Positions 60,657 through 64,000 of a DNA stretch of 64,000 nucleotides are shown here, piece by piece. The translations under genes were made by a program, and so were the position numbers. The stretch is taken from NCBI GenBank assembly GCA_008828725.1, contig MEHQ01000321.1:804514-868513 (forward strand). Reading direction: 5' to 3'. The DNA is from Saccharina japonica. Taxonomy: Eukaryota > Sar > Phaeophyceae > Laminariales > Laminariaceae. A model generated the notes under the pieces. That model had not been told where the DNA came from and ran no database searches. It saw only the letters and a list, made by a program, of their open reading frames with translations. Each line of letters starts with the position of its first letter. Positions within the stretch are counted from its first letter, which is position 1.

Positions 60657-61567
60657 CCTGCACGAGGGGGGCACACACGCACACCACAAAAATGGCGGCT
60701 TCAAAACAATCTCGGCGATTTTTCCGAGCTGATTTTCTTCACGACGAAGAAACAGAGTGCAGTGCAAATTAGTGCCGAGCGAGCGATGCTTCCACAAAAG
60801 CATGTCGACGAGACCTTGCCAAATCCATGAATGTTTCGTTGCATGTGCACCACTCGCATCCACCCACCCCATGTTGGGGGAGAAAAAAAAAAACGGGTCG
60901 GAACTTCATCTCAGGGGGTGTGCTATCGAGCGCACGACAACCCCGCCCCCCCCTCCCCCCCCGGGGGGAATGAGCATGGTAGGTTCGGAAAATATCTCCT
61001 CATGAGAAAAAACCCCTCCGACAAAACTTCCAAGCTGTTTTTTTTTTCGATAACGAAGAAAAGTGCAAAAAAACGCCGAACGGTGCCTTCTATTGGAACA
61101 TGTCGACGAGACCTTTGTCAAAGACGCTTTTGCTAGGATACATACAGGTGCCACTTTATGGCTGAAACGCTTTCCGAAACGAGCGGGGCTCCTTGTATAT
61201 ATGACCCAGAATCACCGTCGGACTTTCGTTCTTGAACGTCGAAAATTATGTTTGAAGATTATACTTGCTTTGTTGGCCATGAGGTTTTGGTTAATCGGGT
61301 AAAAAAAAAAGCAAGATATTTCTCCTCCAAAATCCGTTTTTCGGTTTTTCACTTTTGTGGGTTGGAAATGTTTTTGTAGATTATACTCGCTGGCCATGAG
61401 ATTTCGGTTGATCGGGCTAAAAAACAAAACAAAAAATCTCCTCCAAAATCCATTTTTCGGTGAGAGATACGGAACCTCTGCAAGTGAGGAGAGCCTCCCA
61501 AAAAACATGGTATATAGGGGTTGCACTTTTCGGCCGAAGCGTTGTATGACTGACGGTGGGGGGCTCC

Positions 61568-61745
61568 TTAACCCATTCAGAACTGAAAAAACATGCCCTA
61601 TACTAATTCCAAGTAGTTTGTCCCCAAATTCGTGGGACCAGTTCTTAACCCCTTAAGAACTGGTCCCCCGTTTTTGGGGACAAACTACTTGGAATTAGTG
61701 TGGGATACGTTTTTTCCAGTTCTGTATGGGACCAGTTCTTAAGGG
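61568..61745. mobile_element. Two back-to-back piggyBac-like MITEs
   Basis: One copy runs from TTAACCCATTCAGAACTG to CCAGTTCTTAA; a second, inverted, starts at once with CCCCTTAAGAACTGG and ends CCAGTTCTTAAGGGG. Together they form a large palindrome. Confidence 0.65.
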
Positions 61746-61949
61746 GAAAACCTAAAATCGTCGGAAATTTATTATTGTGTTTTCATTGAATACGTAAGAG
61801 ACCATGGGGGATTTGCCCATCGGCATCATGTACATATATGCACTTTGATTTTCCTTCAAAATCGGGTTTTCAGGCGGAGGTACTCGCATAGAGCTCCTAT
61901 ACTATAATCAAGTGACCACCCCCAGAAAAACACATGGTGCACCTCTATG

Positions 61950-62295
61950 TGTGTGTGTGGTTCTCAACATTAAACCTTCCTTTCTACCCGTCGACATCCA
62001 GCACACCCAGTGTCCGCGCCGATTCTTCATCCTAGAGAGGTACCAGTTATGTGGTCACAAAACTACGACAGAGATACTACGCTGCAGTGCAGTAAGCAGA
62101 GCAGACAATGCAATGCCAAATACGACAGGCAAGAGCTACCCTGCTAGCAATCCAGGTGCACGAAAGAGAAAAAATGAAGAGAAAAAAAGAAGAGAAAAAG
62201 CGAAAAGGAAAACATGGATAAAAAAACAAACAAACAAACATAATAAAGCAAATCAACAAACAATCAAACTACCAAACAAAAACATGACAAAATAA
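61950..62295 (+). mobile_element. Retroposon-like family A, copy 3
   Basis: Plus orientation, starting (GT)n, TTCTCAACATTAAACCTTCC and ending in an A-rich AACAAACAAACA region with CATGACAAAATAAA. Confidence 0.7.
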
Positions 62296-62298
62296 AGC

Positions 62299-62391
62299 TT
62301 AACCCCTTCAGAACTGGTCCTGCGTGTTTGGGGACAAACTACAGTACTTGGAATTAGTGTGCGATGTTTTTTTCAGTTCTGAATGGGTTAA
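62299..62391. mobile_element. piggyBac-like MITE, best copy
   Basis: TTAA at both edges encloses an 85-bp unit with inverted ends CCCCTTCAGAACTG and CCCATTCAGAACTG (13 of 14 matching). The interior has GGGGACAAACTAC and TTGGAATTAGTGTG. TTAA target sites with CCC-starting ends are typical of piggyBac. Other copies: 19537-19616, 25103-25192, 35645-35715, 35970-36077, 57045-57206 (two) and 61568-61745 (two back to back). Confidence 0.75.
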
Positions 62392-63619
62392 GGTAGCATG
62401 CGTCTAATTAATCATGTCAACGTAAAAGAGTACGGAGTACAACATATAGACCGCCAAAGCAGACAAGACACAAAAATCGGATCGGTCAGCTGTCGGTCAT
62501 ATACACATAATACTCGTATCATACGCCTTTTCATAGCGTCAACGATCATAAATACGTAGCTGAAGGGTCTGAACGTCTGAACCACGGAACGAACGATATG
62601 GACTGCTGGGATTGATCTCAGCTCAAGCTAACTTGATTGGGAGTAACGGTACGTTCGAAATGAAGGGGTGATACGTGGCGCAGACGGGTCGCACGGCTCA
62701 TGTTGGAGAACGCTCCGAGAAACTTCTGGTGGGTGGCCGGGAGTGAGCGGTGATACGTGGAAAAAAGGTTAACACTGGAGAACACTCCGAGAAATTTCCT
62801 AGTGGGTGTCCGGGAGTGAGCGGTGATACGTGGCGCAAAGGGTCGCACGGCTCACGCTACGAGAGAACGCTCCACGCTCCATCGCGAAATGATAAAAGAG
62901 AGAAAAGTCTAAACTTTCGATCGCACGGCGCGAAATTTCGATATAACTCTACCGTACGGCAGGCAGGCAGGCAGGCAGGCAGGCAGGCACGCGACGCAAG
63001 GTGAATGATCAAAACCGCGAAGGACGCTTCTCACCGTTTTGATAATCTTCAAGAGGGTTATATATTAAAAACAACAACAACAACAACTGTGAGCTCGAGG
63101 ATTTCGCCGAAACTCATCTATGCCACGTAGATGAGTGTAATATATATACGATACGAAGTGTATATATACCAAGTATACGTATATCATATCACCCGGGTGT
63201 GAAAAGATAACCCACCCCCATGTCGAACGAATTTTCGAGCTGATTTTCTCTTGATAACGGGGAGAGTGCAAAAAACGCCGAACGGTGCCTCTGCCATGGA
63301 AAAAAGCCGACGACAAATTTCCGTACTGTTACTGTAATAGCTGCTGTTATTTTGCGTTGCGTGTGCTCCCTCTTGTTTGGGAGTAAATTCGGTGCGGAAA
63401 TAAAGCCCACATAGGGGCGGAGGTGTACTCAATAGCCCCATGCCATGCATGGCCGTAGTGGTATACCAGGTGTATGGCCATATGACCCTCGCACCCCTGC
63501 AATGCCGGGACGGAGCACGTCGGGCTTTCACCGCCAACAGGGAGAGAGCAAAAGCCGAGTGATGCTTGCACTCATGGAAAGCTGTTGACGAGGTTTTCTT
63601 TTTGGGCTCTCTACGTACG

Positions 63620-63870
63620 TGGGGATACTGCTCGTACTCGGGAGTATTTCGAGATCCTGTACTGCAGATGCTGCCAAACTCGGGAAGTATTTCGGGGTCC
63701 GATACTGCGAGTACTCCTTGTACTCGCAGTATTTGGGCCTTCAGTACTTACTGCGAGTACTCCCAGCTACTCGCAGGATTCAGGCCGCCAGTACTATAAT
63801 ACTCCCAGAACTCGGAGTGCGAAGTGTATTCGATACTCCGGGTATACTCGGAGTGTGAAGTATATTAGGA
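63620..63870. repeat. TACTCG-rich degenerate array
   Basis: About 25-base units around GATACTGCGAGTACTC and ACTCGGAGTGCGAAGTATA. No open frame of note. Confidence 0.65.
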
Positions 63871-64000
63871 GCAGCTTTGCATCATTTCAAAGACTCGGCC
63901 GTCATAGCTCCCAGAAGGTTCTGGGAGCATGTGACTGGCGTTTATAGCGTTTCACATTTCACAGATGCTCCCATTACCTGGAAGTACAATTACAGTATGC

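Larger units (their letters stand above)
60660..64000. other. Repeats, no gene seen
   Basis: 61140-61510 holds two relatives of the 35717 TIR element; 61568-61745 and 62299-62391 piggyBac-like MITEs; 61950-62295 family A. 62600-62880 has three units around GGAGTGAGCGGTGATACGTG. 62957-62988 is (GGCA)n. 63415-63550 is a tail-family copy. Upstream exons of the minus-strand cytochrome b5 reductase were sought here and not found. Confidence 0.5.

Overview
This is a gene-poor, repeat-saturated piece of a nuclear eukaryotic genome. Coding sequence is carried by short GC-rich exons with GT-AG introns (donors mostly GTGAGN/GTAAGN, acceptors mostly CAG), and nothing looks bacterial. Arp2/3-complex and cytochrome b5 reductase genes, many CTG/CAG tracts and very long transposon-filled introns would fit a large-genome stramenopile such as a brown alga. 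That assignment is an inference; the sequence does not prove it.

Four protein-coding loci can be supported. (1) 18019-18181 (+): one internal exon of an AhpC/TSA-type redoxin (thioredoxin fold); I found no other exon of it. (2) 29194-34266 (+): a four-exon gene whose last three exons encode the Arp2/3 complex subunit ARPC5 (p16). Its first exon is a 1.36-kb proline-rich frame that joins in phase, predicting an ARPC5 with an N-terminal extension of about 450 residues containing poly-Pro stretches and GYQPP(A/S)SQ repeats. (3) 39589-52529 (+): a seven-exon EEF1AKMT1 (N6AMT2)-type protein-lysine methyltransferase, about 0.9 kb of coding sequence spread over 12.9 kb, with a DPPYL catalytic motif. 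(4) 57696-58643 (-): the last two exons of an NADH-cytochrome b5 reductase whose upstream exons I could not find before the window ends.

Most of the rest is mobile or simple-sequence DNA. I recognise: a non-LTR retrotransposon with reverse transcriptase whose copies end in poly(C) rather than poly(A); a related dispersed tail family; a tRNA-derived SINE with a poly(A) end (complete in ARPC5 intron 1); two retroposon-like families sharing one head motif and nested in each other; a 945-bp hAT element with a perfect 8-bp target duplication; Stowaway-like TA-flanked 79-bp MITEs; TTAA-flanked piggyBac-like 85-bp MITEs; a CACTA-like MITE; a TIR element that carries telomere-like hexamers; several foldbacks; and dispersed AGATC-rich arrays. 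Minisatellites occupy 4.1-5.1, 8.5-9.2, 43.9-44.3 and 63.6-63.9 kb.

Layout: 1-18 kb is repeats with no gene recognised; 18.0-18.2 kb redoxin exon; 18.2-29 kb repeats; 29.2-34.3 kb ARPC5; 34.3-39.6 kb intergenic repeats; 39.6-52.5 kb EEF1AKMT1 with repeat-filled introns; 52.5-57.7 kb repeats; 57.7-58.6 kb the cytochrome b5 reductase 3' end; 58.6-64 kb repeats. The genes are unrelated housekeeping functions (actin nucleation, translation-factor methylation, electron transfer, redox) and do not form a functional cluster. The most interesting points are the proline-rich ARPC5 fusion and a minisatellite that has amplified the 5' splice site of EEF1AKMT1 exon 4.
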